From NCBI GenBank assembly GCA_016839425.1, contig JAEOUI010000014.1:1-12903 (forward strand): DNA of 12,903 bases, read 5' to 3'. This document shows positions 12,481-12,903 of the stretch, piece after piece; positions within the stretch are counted from its first letter, which is position 1; the number at the start of each line of letters is the position of its first letter. The notes below the pieces were generated by a model. It was given only the letters and a program-made list of their open reading frames with translations, did not search any database and was not told the DNA's origin. A program made the translations under genes and the position numbers. This DNA is from Promethearchaeota archaeon. Lineage in GTDB: Archaea; Asgardarchaeota; Lokiarchaeia; Sigynarchaeales; SOKP01.

Positions 12481-12903
12481 TTGCCAAATAATGGCTCTAA
12501 AAATAAAAATATTAATATATCATTGGATATAAACACTCTTAACTTAAATATTGACCGGCGTTCGATAAATTACATCAACGATTTAATCATACTTATAAAA
12601 AAAGAAATAGGCTTAGATAAGATTCTTTCTATCATTTTATTTGGAAGTCAAGCGTCTAACCAAAAAGAAAATACTCATATCTCCGACTGTGATATTCTTA
12701 TTATTTTCAATAATGAACCCACTCAAAAGAAAATTCATAATATCGAAAAATATTTTATATCGCTCGAAATTAAACATCAATTTCGAGAATACACAGACTC
12801 ATTTTTTAAAAAAGTTTTAGATGTCATCCAGCGATCAACGGGAATGTTTGTATCTCATTTCATTACTAAAAAGAGAGATTGGGAAAATGCTTCTTTCTAT
12901 AAA
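12481..12903 (+). CDS. MNT-type nucleotidyltransferase-domain protein, 3'-truncated
   Basis: The frame opens at TTG 12481, after an in-frame stop at 12472, and runs off the window end, giving 141 codons. Residues 51-76 contain the nucleotidyltransferase signature: LFGSQAS (Gly55-Ser56) followed by SDCDILIIF (Asp69 and Asp71), the GS...DxD metal-binding pattern of the pol-beta-like superfamily. The stretch between the two parts is a little longer than in minimal MNT antitoxins. Such domains occur in MntA-type antitoxins of HEPN/MNT systems, aminoglycoside adenylyltransferases and other proteins. Without the C-terminal part and the next gene, the subgroup cannot be decided. No HEPN gene precedes it. 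The TTG start is supported by a TATA box at leaderless spacing. A later TTG at 12523 is the alternative start. Confidence 0.7.
   Translation, partial: MPNNGSKNKNINISLDINTLNLNIDRRSINYINDLIILIKKEIGLDKILSIILFGSQASNQKENTHISDCDILIIFNNEPTQKKIHNIEKYFISLEIKHQFREYTDSFFKKVLDVIQRSTGMFVSHFITKKRDWENASFYK

Overview
The window looks like a piece of an AT-rich Asgard archaeal genome, most likely a Lokiarchaeia-type (Promethearchaeota) lineage. The evidence is the combination of genes: an Arf/Rag-like small GTPase with a C-terminal longin/roadblock-like domain, a gelsolin-fold protein, a 7-TM protein with a similar cytosolic domain, an archaeoflavoprotein (AfpA type), a PAC2-family protein and a two-gene SufC/SufB system. 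Strong GGAGG-type Shine-Dalgarno sites, TTG starts and TATA-like boxes also fit an archaeon. The lineage is inferred from gene content. No rRNA, tRNA, CRISPR array or insertion sequence is visible.

Layout. (1) Bases 1-1757, + strand: the 3' part of an AfpA-like flavoprotein gene, then a multi-TM protein resembling the heparan-alpha-glucosaminide N-acetyltransferase (DUF1624) family. (2) Bases 1778-3105, - strand: a ferredoxin with four [4Fe-4S] motifs, preceded by a PAC2-family protein whose C-terminus resembles a proteasome-docking tail. (3) Bases 3287-8305, + strand: sufC, a 7-TM protein with a longin-like tail, sufB, a winged-helix protein, then the GTPase. (4) Bases 8292-10238, - strand: a CheB-type methylesterase with a divergent receiver domain, followed by the gelsolin-like protein, whose 3' end overlaps the GTPase gene by 14 bp. 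(5) Bases 10479-12903, + strand: a small unknown ORF, two abutting coiled-coil plus winged-helix paralogues, and the 5' part of an MNT-type nucleotidyltransferase.

How the genes may work together. The left half has a redox and Fe-S theme: a flavoprotein that in relatives takes electrons from ferredoxin, a polyferredoxin, and the SufBC scaffold that would build their clusters. The central part looks like signalling or cytoskeleton equipment. The 7-TM protein and the GTPase carry related-looking C-terminal domains, which could form a membrane-to-GTPase pathway. The gelsolin-like protein and the CheB-like protein share a strand and may be co-transcribed. The coiled-coil/winged-helix pair looks like a dedicated heteromeric complex of unknown role. 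These pathway links are inferences from domain content and proximity.
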